Below, piece by piece: positions 27,373 through 35,616 of a stretch of DNA of 64,000 nucleotides (position 1 is its first letter; each line of letters starts with the position of its first letter). The DNA is from Mucilaginibacter flavidus (lineage in GTDB: Bacteria; Bacteroidota; Bacteroidia; Sphingobacteriales; Sphingobacteriaceae). Under the pieces are notes generated by a model. It made no database searches and had not been told where the DNA came from. It saw only the letters and a list, made by a program, of their open reading frames with translations. Location of the stretch: NCBI RefSeq assembly GCF_024055575.1, contig NZ_JAMXOE010000022.1, positions 1 to 64,000 on the forward strand, written 5' to 3'. Made by a program: the position numbers and the translations under genes.

Positions 27373-28521
27373 TTAATTCGGCATATATTGAGACCGCCCC
27401 TGGCGGATAATTTTAAAGCTAAGTATTTTTATAATCTGTAAAGATACATCTAAAAATAAAATTTTAGGGTTACCATTTCGTTCAACATGATAATGCGCCT
27501 TTTCAAGCTCGGCCACTATGGCCTCTGCCTCTTCAACAATCATCACATTGGCCATTTTTTGTGCCGTTTCCAGCTCATGCGCGGGCAAATGCACCAGGCT
27601 GCCCGCTCCTGAAAGTAATAAACAACACTCGCGCAAAAAGTTTATGCCGTAGCGTAAAAAGTTCTTCTGGTTTTCGCGGCCCATCTTGGCCGCACCGTCA
27701 ACAAAGCTCATTACGTCGAGTCCTTTATTGCCAAAACACAAGCGAAGCCATTGCACAAACTGTTCGTGGTAGCCCTTGTTGTCGTACTGCAGCATGTTCA
27801 ATGCCTCGGTAAGGCTGCCCTCGGCCAGGTAGGCAATTTCGGTAGCGGCGTCCACCGTTTGGTTGTGGTGCGTAATCAGGTGGTTTTTTATATCTTCAAA
27901 TTCCAATGGTGGAATTTTTATCAGCTGTGTACGACTTAAAATGGTATTTAAAATCTGGTCCTGGTTTTGGGCCACCAGTATAAAAAGCGTATTGGGCTGC
28001 GGTTCTTCAATGATCTTCAACAGCGCATTGCCCGATTTATCAAGGTATTCAGGCAGCCATAAAATCAAAATTTTATAGGGCGATTCAAATGGCTTAAAGC
28101 TGAGTTTTTTAATGATCTGGTGGCACTCGGCAATATTGATGTTTGCCTGCTTATTCTCGGCGTCGAGATAGCCGCGCCAGGCGTCGAGGCTTAAATACGG
28201 GTTGGCCAAAAACGCATCGCGCCATTGCTCAATGAAGGTAATGGCCGTATCTTCCTTATGTTTGGCAAAGAAAGGGTACGAAAAATGCAGATCGGGGTGC
28301 ATCAGCTTCTGGTACTTTCGGCACGACGAGCACTCCCCGCACGAATCGTTGGCCAGCTTAGCCTCGCACGATAAATATTGCGCATACGCCACTGCCAGCG
28401 GCAAACTCCCGCTCCCGCCCGGCCCCAAAAACAACTGCGCATGGCTTACCCGGTTCTCCTTAACCGAAGTAACCAGGCGCTGCTTTATAGCATCCTGACC
28501 AACTATTTGCTTAAACTGCAT
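27373..28521 (-). CDS. holB: DNA polymerase III delta-prime subunit
   Basis: A clamp-loader subunit of 382 residues. The N-terminal block FKQIVGQDAIKQRL and HAQLFLGPGGSGSLPLA show a P-loop without the catalytic Lys, as expected for the non-ATPase delta-prime. A zinc-binding cluster follows (CEAKLANDSCGECSSC), then NALLKIIEEPQPNTLFIL and ILSRTQLI. It is the first gene of the holB-ricT-gldH operon. Confidence 0.94.
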   Translation of the reverse strand: MQFKQIVGQDAIKQRLVTSVKENRVSHAQLFLGPGGSGSLPLAVAYAQYLSCEAKLANDSCGECSSCRKYQKLMHPDLHFSYPFFAKHKEDTAITFIEQWRDAFLANPYLSLDAWRGYLDAENKQANINIAECHQIIKKLSFKPFESPYKILILWLPEYLDKSGNALLKIIEEPQPNTLFILVAQNQDQILNTILSRTQLIKIPPLEFEDIKNHLITHHNQTVDAATEIAYLAEGSLTEALNMLQYDNKGYHEQFVQWLRLCFGNKGLDVMSFVDGAAKMGRENQKNFLRYGINFLRECCLLLSGAGSLVHLPAHELETAQKMANVMIVEEAEAIVAELEKAHYHVERNGNPKILFLDVSLQIIKILSFKIIRQGRSQYMPN

Positions 28522-28812
28522 CGGTGCAAATTAGGGAATAGATATGAGATGTGAGATATGAGACGCGAGATTTTTACAGTGGGCAGATGAGCGGATGGGT
28601 GAAAATGAGGATAACTGATGTAGCACTTAATGTTAAATAAACAGGGAAACGGCTACGTTTTGCCCGTTGAAGCAGGTGGTTAGTGATGGAAATTTGTACT
28701 TTTAAGTTATTGTTGATTGGTTAGTCGGATACTTGTCGCTTTGTTACCTGTCAGCGAAAAAGGAAAACGCTTGAGGGAGCGGGAACAATCCCCTTAATAA
28801 AATTATCAAAAA
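28522..28812. other. Repeat-containing intergenic region, 291 bp
   Basis: Next to holB is a run of GAGATGTGAGATATGAGACG words (about 28540-28573), similar to the spacer before rpiA. At 28690-28785 lies the first copy of a repeat shared with 29226, 30609 and 31168 (GTCGCTTTGTTACCTGTCAG ... ACGCTTG-GGGAGCGG). Confidence 0.6.
28690..28785 (+). repeat. Island repeat B, copy 1
   Basis: The block AATTTGTACTTTTAAG, TGTTGATT, CTTGTCGCTTTGTTACCTG and ACGCTTGAGGGAGCGGG stands upstream of the 28813 gene. The same order of words stands before the genes at 30773 and 31359. Confidence 0.65.
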
Positions 28813-29184
28813 ATGAACAATTGGAAAAAAATCAATTGCATTATTATACTTGTTTTAGCAGTTCTCACAGGTCTTAAGTATTATTGTGAATACCTGGATT
28901 TATTAGGGAATCAATACTTACCTGATGGAGCCAGATTTTTTTTCGTTGCTTTCTCAGTTGGCGTATGTCATTTTGTTTTGTTGTTAATTTCAATAAGAAC
29001 TAAAAATTACTCGAGCGCAATTTTAGATTTATGTACTGGTTTTGCACAAACATTAGTAATAGGTCTTCGTGGAAAAGCTATCCCTTACTACGGTATGTTT
29101 ATGAGCGCATCTGTCATTTTAATAATATGCATCTCAATGATTATACAATTCGTAAAAAAACGAAAATTATCGACGGTGGACTAG
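28813..29184 (+). CDS. Hypothetical four-helix membrane protein
   Basis: A 123-residue protein with predicted membrane helices at about residues 8-25, 42-62, 70-88 and 94-114, and a basic C-terminus (KKRK). I do not recognise a family. It lies in a repeat-rich accessory stretch and is preceded by island repeat B. Confidence 0.55.
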   Translation: MNNWKKINCIIILVLAVLTGLKYYCEYLDLLGNQYLPDGARFFFVAFSVGVCHFVLLLISIRTKNYSSAILDLCTGFAQTLVIGLRGKAIPYYGMFMSASVILIICISMIIQFVKKRKLSTVD

Positions 29185-29223
29185 CCAATCAGCGCGTCTT
29201 CTTGGGTATATTGATACCGAGGG

Positions 29224-29400
29224 TCATTGATTAGCGTGCTGGCAACCTGTCGCTTTATTAGCTGTCAGCGGGCCACAAGCGGCGCCAGAATTATTGCGGA
29301 ATGGCCGGCTTGATAGACGTTCTTTTAATTTAGCCTTAGGTAATGTAAACCACGTGGTCATCATGTCACGAGTACCCGACCTCTGCGGCCGGCGCTGCAT
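29224..29400 (-). other. Possible 58-codon remnant ORF
   Basis: An uninterrupted minus-strand frame starting MQRRPQRSGTRDMMTTWF and ending GCQHANQ. It covers both repeat E copy 3 and repeat B copy 2, directly after the TPR gene. It is more likely debris or a fortuitous frame through repeats than a gene. Confidence 0.2.
29226..29274 (+). repeat. Island repeat B, copy 2 (partial)
   Basis: Contains TTGATTAGCGTGCTGGC and CCTGTCGCTTTATTAGCTG, matching the first half of the copy at 30609; the 3' half is missing. Confidence 0.6.
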
Positions 29401-29410
29401 TCTTGCGCAA
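29368..29410 (-). repeat. Island repeat E, copy 3 (inverted)
   Basis: On the minus strand it reads GCGCAAGAATGCAGCGC...AGAGGTCGGGTACTCG, the pattern found at 30481 and near 32080 on the plus strand. It follows the stop of the minus-strand TPR gene. Confidence 0.55.
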
Positions 29411-29427
29411 GAGGGGAATTAGGGGCT

Positions 29428-30153
29428 CTAATTTTTGCAATACTCTTTGATTAAATCTGCTGTTAAAGCAACTCCTCCAAGATTTTTCGCCTTATTTAAG
29501 TCACCGCAAACCGTTGCCATTTTTTTTAGGCCAATATTAGCCATTGCCCGGTAGCAATAAGCAAAAGGATTATCGTCGTTAAGTTTAATCGATTCATTAA
29601 TATCATTTAATGCTTTATCATATTGTTTTAAGCCGATATATCCGTAGCCTCGGTTATTGAGCAGCGCCCCCCTCCATGATTGATCCTTAACATATTTTAG
29701 TCCCTCATTGGCGAAGCTTATAGCATCGGTATATTTGTTTTGCTGTGCGGAGTAGTACGATAAATTGTTGTATATATAAATGTCTTTGCCGTCTACCAGC
29801 AAGGCTTTTTTTAAGATGTTGATGCAATTTTCATAATCTCCGCTCTGGCCGTAACAATAGCTTAAGTTGAGATAACATTCCATATTCTTAGGCTTTAATA
29901 TGATCAGTTCTTTAAAGTCTTTGGCTGCTGTATCGAATTCATTTAAAGCAATATAGTCCTCACCCCTCAATTCTAAAAATTTACCAACCAATGTATCATG
30001 CGCTGCAAGTTTTCGTAGGTTGTTAGTGCAAACATCTGCCGATTTAAGAAATTGTTTGTCTTTATTAAGCTGGAGTGCCTCCGCATACCCACCTTGTTGA
30101 ATATTGTAAAAATATGACGATAAAACAGCGGCTGCGGTGATAACAAGTTTCAT
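29428..30153 (-). CDS. TPR repeat protein
   Basis: A 241-residue protein made mostly of tetratricopeptide-type helical repeats (for example FLELRGEDYIALNEFDTAAKDF, CYLNLSYCYGQSGDYENCI, YIYNNLSYYSAQQNKYTDAI, LLNNRGYGYIGLKQYDKALN). A short hydrophobic N-terminus may be a weak signal peptide. It would be a protein-interaction scaffold; the partner is unknown. It is isolated in the repeat-rich island. Confidence 0.75.
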   Translation of the reverse strand: MKLVITAAAVLSSYFYNIQQGGYAEALQLNKDKQFLKSADVCTNNLRKLAAHDTLVGKFLELRGEDYIALNEFDTAAKDFKELIILKPKNMECYLNLSYCYGQSGDYENCINILKKALLVDGKDIYIYNNLSYYSAQQNKYTDAISFANEGLKYVKDQSWRGALLNNRGYGYIGLKQYDKALNDINESIKLNDDNPFAYCYRAMANIGLKKMATVCGDLNKAKNLGGVALTADLIKEYCKN

Positions 30154-30480
30154 TAACTATAAATGAGCGAGAAATTGATGGTACAATATAAAGAAAAGCA
30201 CTTGATAATGCTGCATTTTGTGCAATTGAGATACTAACTCTCCTGCAATTTACCCTTCAGAATGTGAAAGTGTGATTTAAAATGAAAAATAGATTAACAG
30301 GGCGTTGCCTGCGGCCGGGCTTTCCGCTTATACTGCACAGGCCTTAGCCACGGGCCGGTATCCGCTGCAATCCCTAACGCAATTGTCTGAACTATGATTT
30401 TTAGGATTAAGGGATTGAAGGATGTCGCTTTGACCCGCCAACTGATTTTGCTATTTTTATACCTTACACCATGACCATTC

Positions 30481-30600
30481 AGGCGCGAGTATGCAGCGCA
30501 AAGGCGTTTAGAGGTGGCGTACTTCGTGGCCCCCTTAAGGTAGCCCGCGTTCTTAACAATATTCCAATAGCCCTCCATACAAACAAAGCTGGCTATTTTT
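30481..30600 (+). repeat. Island repeat E, copy 1
   Basis: Contains GGCGCGAGTATGCAGCGC, AGAGGTGGCGTACT, GTAGCCCGCGTTCTTAACAA and a degenerate terminator-like tail (AGCCCTCCATACAAACAAAG). It aligns with 32080-32200. Confidence 0.65.
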
Positions 30601-30608
30601 ATGATGCG

Positions 30609-30733
30609 TAATTTGTAATTTTAACGTATTGCTGATTAGCTTGCTGGCTACCGATCGCTTTATTACCTGTCACCGGGCTACCCCAATAAATCGGGGCGGC
30701 GGCGAGAAAGGAAAAACGCTTGCGGGAGCGGAG
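30609..30733 (+). repeat. Island repeat B, copy 3
   Basis: Full-length copy with AATTTGTAATTTTAACG, GCTTTATTACCTGTCACCGG, CCCCAATAAATCGGGGCGGC and AACGCTTGCGGGAGCGGAG. It lies directly upstream of the gene at 30773. Confidence 0.65.
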
Positions 30734-30772
30734 TATCACGACTACATTCTTAAACGAAAAAAACAATAGCGG

Positions 30773-31165
30773 ATGAAAAAGACCATTTATATACTCAGTG
30801 CACTTTTGTACTTATTTGCCTTCTTTCTGATAATATTATTCGGGGCGTCCGGACATTCTATTAGTTTAAAGGATGCGGAGAACGTACTGTATTTAATTTT
30901 GATCGGGCTTTATTCATTGACAGGTACATTATTAATAATATTTCAGTGTAAAGAAAGACCCGCCCTAAGAAATGTGTTAATCTTGCTTATTTCTTTTATA
31001 TTGCTCTCTTTTATATATTTCTTTTACGAAATATTGCAAGTAAAGATCGGGGATTATGCTATTGTTATCCCGCTATTTATCGTATTAGCAATCTCTGGTT
31101 TATCAATAAAAATTTTGTTCGGCCTGTTCCGGAAACCTGGCAGCGAGAATAATTCCGGTAATTGA
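30773..31165 (+). CDS. Hypothetical four-helix membrane protein
   Basis: A 130-residue protein with helices at about residues 4-24, 38-57, 68-88 and 94-116, ending in a polar tail. It resembles its neighbour at 28813 only in general shape. The family is unknown. Repeat B flanks it on both sides. Confidence 0.6.
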   Translation: MKKTIYILSALLYLFAFFLIILFGASGHSISLKDAENVLYLILIGLYSLTGTLLIIFQCKERPALRNVLILLISFILLSFIYFFYEILQVKIGDYAIVIPLFIVLAISGLSIKILFGLFRKPGSENNSGN

Positions 31166-31167
31166 GT

Positions 31168-31260
31168 TCAAGCGATAGTTGTCGCTTTGTTACGTGTCAG
31201 CGGGGCACCCCGATAAATCGGGGCGGCAGCGGAGAAATGAAAACGCTTGCGGGAGCGGAG
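31168..31260 (+). repeat. Island repeat B, copy 4
   Basis: Contains GTTGTCGCTTTGTTACGTG, CACCCCGATAAATCGGGGC (an internal palindrome) and AACGCTTGCGGGAGCGGAG. Confidence 0.65.
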
Positions 31261-31335
31261 GGGGTATGGCAATGGATTAAGGATAAATGGGCTGGGTTTA
31301 ATGAATATATGGCAATACACGGCAATGATCTTTAA
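31237..31335 (+). other. Possible 32-codon remnant ORF
   Basis: An ATG frame running from repeat B into unique DNA and encoding a Trp-rich end (GVWQWIKDKWAGFNEY). Its composition looks protein-like, as if it were the truncated C-terminus of a larger protein, but it is too short to be sure. Confidence 0.25.
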
Positions 31336-31358
31336 ACAGGATTAAAAATTTATTACAA

Positions 31359-32027
31359 ATGGACATATATAAAATGTTTAGAATATTTATAGCGTTACTG
31401 GTAATTGGAACTATTGGTTGCACTGGTAATTCGCTGAGAAAATCTTCCGATACTTCACTAACTAATGCACGTTTAAATAACTTTAAAATTCCCGATTCTG
31501 GAAGTAAAATACCTATTCCTGACACCTCCGTAAACGATAGTTCAAATAATGAAAATGATACCCCAACACCGGATGAGGAAAGGAAACGATTATCAGGAAC
31601 GTATGGCGATATTAAAATGATTGATTCAACAATTATCGATAAAGAAGATACCCTATCATTTCATTTAAAATATTACTGTCTGAAAGAAATTAATATCTTA
31701 GTACCATATAATGATGACGAGAAAGGCACAAAAAATTTTGTCACTCATCCGTTTGCCTCGCATATACTCTTGATACATAATGGAGACACTGTTCTGAAAA
31801 AACAATTTCAAGCAAACAGTTTCAGCCCGTTCTTTAAGGATAAGTTTGGAGGCCATATAAAAAAATATGGAAGTATGTCAATGCCATACCTTTCCCGGGG
31901 AAATAAAGATAAAACGCATATTGTATTGATTTGTTCAATTGGAATACCTTCGACCGATATCGGAATCGATCTCTATTTAATAATAGAAAAAAACGGACGT
32001 TATAGTATTGTGGAGAAATACCCTTAA
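31359..32027 (+). CDS. Hypothetical lipoprotein
   Basis: A 222-residue protein with a signal peptide and lipobox ending at Cys21 (IGTIGC). A Ser/Asn/Pro/Asp-rich disordered stretch (about residues 23-75) leads to a globular beta-rich domain. I do not recognise the family; it could be a surface or immunity-type lipoprotein, but nothing proves this. It is preceded by repeat B and followed by repeat E with a terminator. Confidence 0.6.
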   Translation: MDIYKMFRIFIALLVIGTIGCTGNSLRKSSDTSLTNARLNNFKIPDSGSKIPIPDTSVNDSSNNENDTPTPDEERKRLSGTYGDIKMIDSTIIDKEDTLSFHLKYYCLKEINILVPYNDDEKGTKNFVTHPFASHILLIHNGDTVLKKQFQANSFSPFFKDKFGGHIKKYGSMSMPYLSRGNKDKTHIVLICSIGIPSTDIGIDLYLIIEKNGRYSIVEKYP

Positions 32028-32069
32028 TCAGGCGTAAGTATCGAGACCTGGAAATAGCGTTGGGTAGTG

Positions 32070-32215
32070 TACTCATTCGGGCGCGAGAATGCTGCCAACG
32101 CCCAAAGAGGTGGGGTACTAGTGTCCTGCGTTTTAGGTAGCCCGCGTTCTTAACAACATTCAAATAGCCCGCTTTACAAACAAAGCGGGCTGTTTTTATA
32201 ATACAAAACTTGTAG
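32070..32215 (+). repeat. Island repeat E, copy 2
   Basis: Contains GGGCGCGAGAATGCTGCC, AGAGGTGGGGTACTAG, GTAGCCCGCGTTCTTAACAA and an intact terminator hairpin. It then runs into TACAAAACTTGTAGTTTTAA, the opening of repeat B. E and B are therefore joined in the same order as at 30481-30733. Confidence 0.65.
32166..32197 (+). terminator. Intrinsic terminator within repeat E
   Basis: AGCCCGCTTT (32166-32175) and AAAGCGGGCT (32182-32191) form a perfect 10-bp stem with a 6-nt loop followed by GTTTTT. It would end the lipoprotein transcript. Confidence 0.85.
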
Positions 32216-32898
32216 TTTTAAAACATGAGCCGCAATTAAAAATTCCACAATCCGGAGGGAATATATTTTATAAGTTTCGCCATCGTGTTTTGGGTTGATG
32301 TATTTGTCAGCAGATTATCATCACCTACTTACACTTACAACAAATTTAATAGGTTTATAATCAGTGTATTTCACAGCGTTCCGGGTGTTCCGTGTGCAAA
32401 AATGGAGCGCTTTGCCAGCGCGTAACCAGCCGGCAGGAATTTCCTTTAAACGGCCTGCATCCACTATAAGCCTGTTAAAAGCGTGGAACAAATTCCCCGA
32501 AAATTGCTTAATTGGCTGATAATCAATGCGGCTAATTCTGATATAAATTCAAGCGATTGATAATTTGCATGTTCCATGGTGTTCCACCTGTTCCGCAGAA
32601 AAACGGAACGAGGGGCACCACAAATTCCAGCATAAAAAATACGGCGCCTCGGCGTTTCTTGGGATGATTTTAGCATATTGTTCGCCTATCGGCGAAATAA
32701 ACGCAAATCACAACAAAAAGGGAACAATCCCTACTGCCGCGTTATAAGTTGTTGAAATACAATAAAAGCACAAAAAACTACAACAAAGACCTCCTTTTTT
32801 TCGTATAAAAGCCCGTTAAATGTGACAAACGCAATGTTATATTAAGCAAACGGACTCATTATTAACAGATTAAATTAACATTAATTAGGAAAAATTAA
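32216..32898. other. Gene-poor intergenic region, 683 bp
   Basis: No convincing gene. Between about 32380 and 32640 there are repeated TGTTCC/GGAAC words (TTCCGGGTGTTCCGTG, GTTCCATGGTGTTCCACC) in a GC-richer patch. The last 80 bp are AT-rich and should contain the promoter of the 32899 gene. These words are not parS sites. Confidence 0.5.
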
Positions 32899-33273
32899 AT
32901 GAAGTTTCACAACATTTTCGGAGTACAGGATGACGGGAAGACAGCAGGATTATGTAGTTATTTCTTTGTTTTAGGATGGTCTGTATCTTATTTTGGCTAT
33001 CATCAGATTGAAAAAACCAGTTATAGCAGTTTCCACTTAAGGCAAACCTTGTTTTTATATATCTCTTATGTGGCTATCCGTTTCGGATTGCTAACCATTT
33101 TAGATAAGGCCGGTTTGCTAAACCACACGCTTTCATTCAACAACCTGGTTGTTTTTACAAATGTGGTTTTTGTTCTGCTTTGGATAGTAGGGTTAACCGG
33201 AGCCAGCAGTGGCAAAGAAAAACCGATACCGGTTTTTGGCAGGATTGCGCAGACTGTATTCCGCGGCATTTAA
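32899..33273 (+). CDS. DUF4870/Tic20-like membrane protein
   Basis: A 124-residue protein with about four membrane segments. The opening KTAGLCSYFFVLGWSVSYF and the SSFHLRQTLFLY segment (a helix break preceding conserved Gln) fit the DUF4870/Tic20-like small membrane family. The function is unknown. A good terminator follows. Confidence 0.7.
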   Translation: MKFHNIFGVQDDGKTAGLCSYFFVLGWSVSYFGYHQIEKTSYSSFHLRQTLFLYISYVAIRFGLLTILDKAGLLNHTLSFNNLVVFTNVVFVLLWIVGLTGASSGKEKPIPVFGRIAQTVFRGI

Positions 33274-33299
33274 TAAAAACTAAAAAACTCACTATAAAC

Positions 33300-33329
33300 A
33301 AAGGCTTCCAAAGTGATTCGGAAGCCTTT
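33300..33329. terminator. Terminator after the 32899 gene
   Basis: AAAGGCTTCC (33300-33309) and GGAAGCCTTT (33320-33329) form a perfect 10-bp stem with a 10-nt loop; the following tract (GCTATT) is only weakly T-rich. Confidence 0.7.
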
Positions 33330-33492
33330 GCTATTAATAAGCCCGGCGGATAATAAAAAGATTTGAACTGCGCCATTTAAGCTAGTAGCAAAGTGTTTCA
33401 TAGTGTTAGGCGTAAATATTTAATAGCCAATGCGCTGTAACAAACCAGCGGGTAGTACAGTCTTATCATTAAGTTTTTTGTTATTTTATAAT

Positions 33493-34734
33493 ATGGCCGT
33501 TAAAACCAGTTACCGCGAAAATATCTCCATTGCTCTGCAGTCCATAGCGGGCAACAGGCTGCGTACGTCGCTTACGGCTTTAATTATTGCTATAGGCATT
33601 ATGGCGCTGGTGGGTATTTTAACGGCCATTGAGGGCGTTAAACAATTTACCAATGATGCATTTGCAGGCCTCGGCGCCAATTCATTTACCATACAAACCC
33701 GCGGACGAGGTTTAAATTTCGGCAACGGCGGCCATCGTAAGGTTTATCCTTCCATTCGTTATGAGCAGGCCGAGCGGTTTAAAAAAACATTTACGTTGCC
33801 ATCGGTTATTGCCATCAACCTGCAACTTTCTGGTACCGCTATAGCCAAGTATGGCAATCAAAAAACCAACCCCAATATATCGGTAAGCGGCTCCAACGAA
33901 AATTATTTAGTTACCAGCGGACAAAAACTGGCATTCGGTCGCAATTTTTCGGCAGCAGAGATGGAGCATGGCACCAACGTTGTAATGATTGGTAACGAGA
34001 TAAAGAAAAAGCTGTTTAAAAACGAAGATCCGGTAAACAAGCTGGTATACGTGGGCAATAACGAATATAGGGTTGTTGGTGTGTTCGCATCGAAAGGATC
34101 CAGTGCCGGTTTTGGGGGCGACAAGTTTTGCGTGATACCAATAACTAAGGCAAACCAGCTTAAAGACTCATCGCACTCCGCATTTAGTATTACCATAAAA
34201 GTGGCCAACCCGGGTGCGCTCAACGCCAGCATAGGCGAAGCCACATCCCTTTTTAGGAACGTTAGGGGCTTGCACGTAGCCGATGAGCCTAATTTCGAAA
34301 TTGAGCGTAGCGACTCTATACAGCAGGAGCTATCCGGCCAGATGGCCTATATGACCATGGGAGGGGCAGCGATAGGCATTATAACACTTATTGGCGCGGC
34401 CATAGGTTTGATGAACATCATGCTCGTATCGGTAACTGAACGTACCCGCGAGATAGGCCTGCGCAAATCATTAGGTGCAACACCTGCTATTATACGCAAG
34501 CAATTTTTAATTGAAGCCATTGTAATATGCCTTATTGGCGGCGTGTTGGGGATTATTTTAGGAATGGCTGTAGGTAACCTCATCGCCGTTAGCATTAGCG
34601 GCTCGTTTGTAGCGCCGTGGAAATGGCTGTTTGGCGCCATTGCCCTATGTACGGCCATCGGGCTTATTTCAGGCTTCTATCCCGCCAAAAAAGCGTCGAA
34701 ATTAGATCCTGTTGAGGCGTTGAGATACGAATGA
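33493..34734 (+). CDS. ABC transporter permease, MacB/FtsX type
   Basis: A 413-residue protein from the ATG at 33493. It has an N-terminal membrane helix ([21 protein letters not shown]), a large periplasmic MacB_PCD-type domain (about residues 50-260), and three C-terminal helices forming the FtsX domain ([28 protein letters not shown], then [19 protein letters not shown]). It would act with a separate ATPase, which is not adjacent. A longer frame from 33430 lacks family-like sequence, so I rejected it. Confidence 0.9.
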   Translation: MAVKTSYRENISIALQSIAGNRLRTSLTALIIAIGIMALVGILTAIEGVKQFTNDAFAGLGANSFTIQTRGRGLNFGNGGHRKVYPSIRYEQAERFKKTFTLPSVIAINLQLSGTAIAKYGNQKTNPNISVSGSNENYLVTSGQKLAFGRNFSAAEMEHGTNVVMIGNEIKKKLFKNEDPVNKLVYVGNNEYRVVGVFASKGSSAGFGGDKFCVIPITKANQLKDSSHSAFSITIKVANPGALNASIGEATSLFRNVRGLHVADEPNFEIERSDSIQQELSGQMAYMTMGGAAIGIITLIGAAIGLMNIMLVSVTERTREIGLRKSLGATPAIIRKQFLIEAIVICLIGGVLGIILGMAVGNLIAVSISGSFVAPWKWLFGAIALCTAIGLISGFYPAKKASKLDPVEALRYE

Positions 34735-34741
34735 TGTCGGA

Positions 34742-34864
34742 TTTCGGATGTTCGATTTCGGAATTTTTAATTCGGAAGTCGGAATGCCGATTGCGGAATC
34801 TTCACAAGAAGCTATAATGGCAATTTTGTTGAAAACTCTCTAAATCCGAAATCGAACATCCGAA
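34742..34864. repeat. Word-type hairpin spacer
   Basis: TTTCGGATGTTCGATTTCGG near 34742-34762 pairs with its near-perfect reverse complement at 34843-34864. Between them are further CGGAATTC/CGGAAGTCGG words. It fills the gap between the convergent permease and phosphatase genes and could end both transcripts. Confidence 0.7.
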
Positions 34865-34872
34865 TTCCGAAA

Positions 34873-35613
34873 TTATTTCAACAATGTATTCTTTAACGGA
34901 TAATCAAAAAGTAACTTCTCCAGGTAGGTGGTTTTTAGCGCATTTTTAAATGCTTCGGCGTGCCGCGGGTGGTGCATATCGCTCGAGATAAAATCTATCA
35001 ACTGATTGTCTATCATCTCTTCAGCAATTTTTCGTGCGCCTGCGCCGTAGTACCCCGTTAGCGATATTGTATTCAACTGGAAGTCAACCCCCCATTCATG
35101 TAACACCCGGAGCTGATCGATATCCATATAGGGGTAACGCTCAGGATGCGCCAGTATAGGCTTATACCCCGCATTGCGCAGCTTACTGATTACGGGAATT
35201 GTATTAGGGGGTTGGTTGACAAACGAAAACTCAAAAAGCACATAATTATCCCCCATTATCATCAATTTATTTTCGTCAACCCGGGCTTCGAAAGTTTCAT
35301 CAAAATAATGCTCGGCTGCTGCCTGTACTTCCACATCAATATTTTCCTTTTTCAACTCAGCTTTAAGAACATCAAGGGCTGCGTTTATTGTTTCGGCTGT
35401 ATTACGGTAATAATCAACCATTATATGAGGGGTAGCAATAAACTTTCTTATGCCCACGTCCATCATTTGTTTAATAAGGAAGATCGATTCCTGTGGGGTT
35501 TGTGCTCCGTCATCAATTCCCGGCAAAATATGCGAGTGCATATCAACCATCAACGTGCTGTAGTCGAAGGTGATTTCTCTTTTTGCTTCTTTCTTTTTAA
35601 ATAACCCAAACAT
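34873..35613 (-). CDS. CpsB/CapC-type tyrosine-protein phosphatase (PHP family)
   Basis: A 246-residue metal-dependent phosphatase of the PHP superfamily that dephosphorylates capsule-regulating tyrosine kinases. Metal ligands are visible in VDMHSHILPGIDDGA, ATPHIM, AAEHYFD, ILAHPERYPY and SSDMHH. It begins with a short basic MFGLFKKKEAKRE. No cognate tyrosine kinase lies in the window. It starts 3 nt after rfbB and likely shares its operon. Confidence 0.9.
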   Translation of the reverse strand: MFGLFKKKEAKREITFDYSTLMVDMHSHILPGIDDGAQTPQESIFLIKQMMDVGIRKFIATPHIMVDYYRNTAETINAALDVLKAELKKENIDVEVQAAAEHYFDETFEARVDENKLMIMGDNYVLFEFSFVNQPPNTIPVISKLRNAGYKPILAHPERYPYMDIDQLRVLHEWGVDFQLNTISLTGYYGAGARKIAEEMIDNQLIDFISSDMHHPRHAEAFKNALKTTYLEKLLFDYPLKNTLLK

Positions 35614-35616
35614 TTT

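Larger units (their letters stand above)
30154..30772. other. Gene-free repeat block, 619 bp
   Basis: Carries in order a GC-rich repeat (about 30300-30380, containing CGGCCGGGCTTTCCGC and CAATCCCTAACGC), a fragment of the GTCTGAAC...GATTTTTAGGATT repeat (30381-30425), repeat E copy 1 (30481-30600) and repeat B copy 3 (30609-30733). A 94-codon minus-strand frame through it is made of repeat sequence. Confidence 0.65.

Noticed and set aside
30294-30578. 94-codon minus-strand open frame
   Set aside because: It runs through three dispersed repeats (GC-rich repeat, GTCTGAAC repeat, repeat E), and its start region matches another frame at 32163 only because of repeat E. No start context or family.
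31834-32163. 109-codon minus-strand open frame
   Set aside because: It covers the 3' end of the lipoprotein gene and repeat E in antisense, and has no recognisable protein features.
32560-32600. Possible extra parS site
   Set aside because: GTTCCATGGTGTTCCACC lacks the CCACGTGG core and the palindrome, so it is not parS.
32565-32747. 60-codon open frame in the 32.2-32.9 kb gap
   Set aside because: It starts inside GTTCC-word repeats, has no family-like sequence and no ribosome-binding context.
33430-33492. Longer N-terminus of the ABC permease
   Set aside because: The first 21 residues resemble no permease start and the ATG at 33493 gives the family-typical opening.
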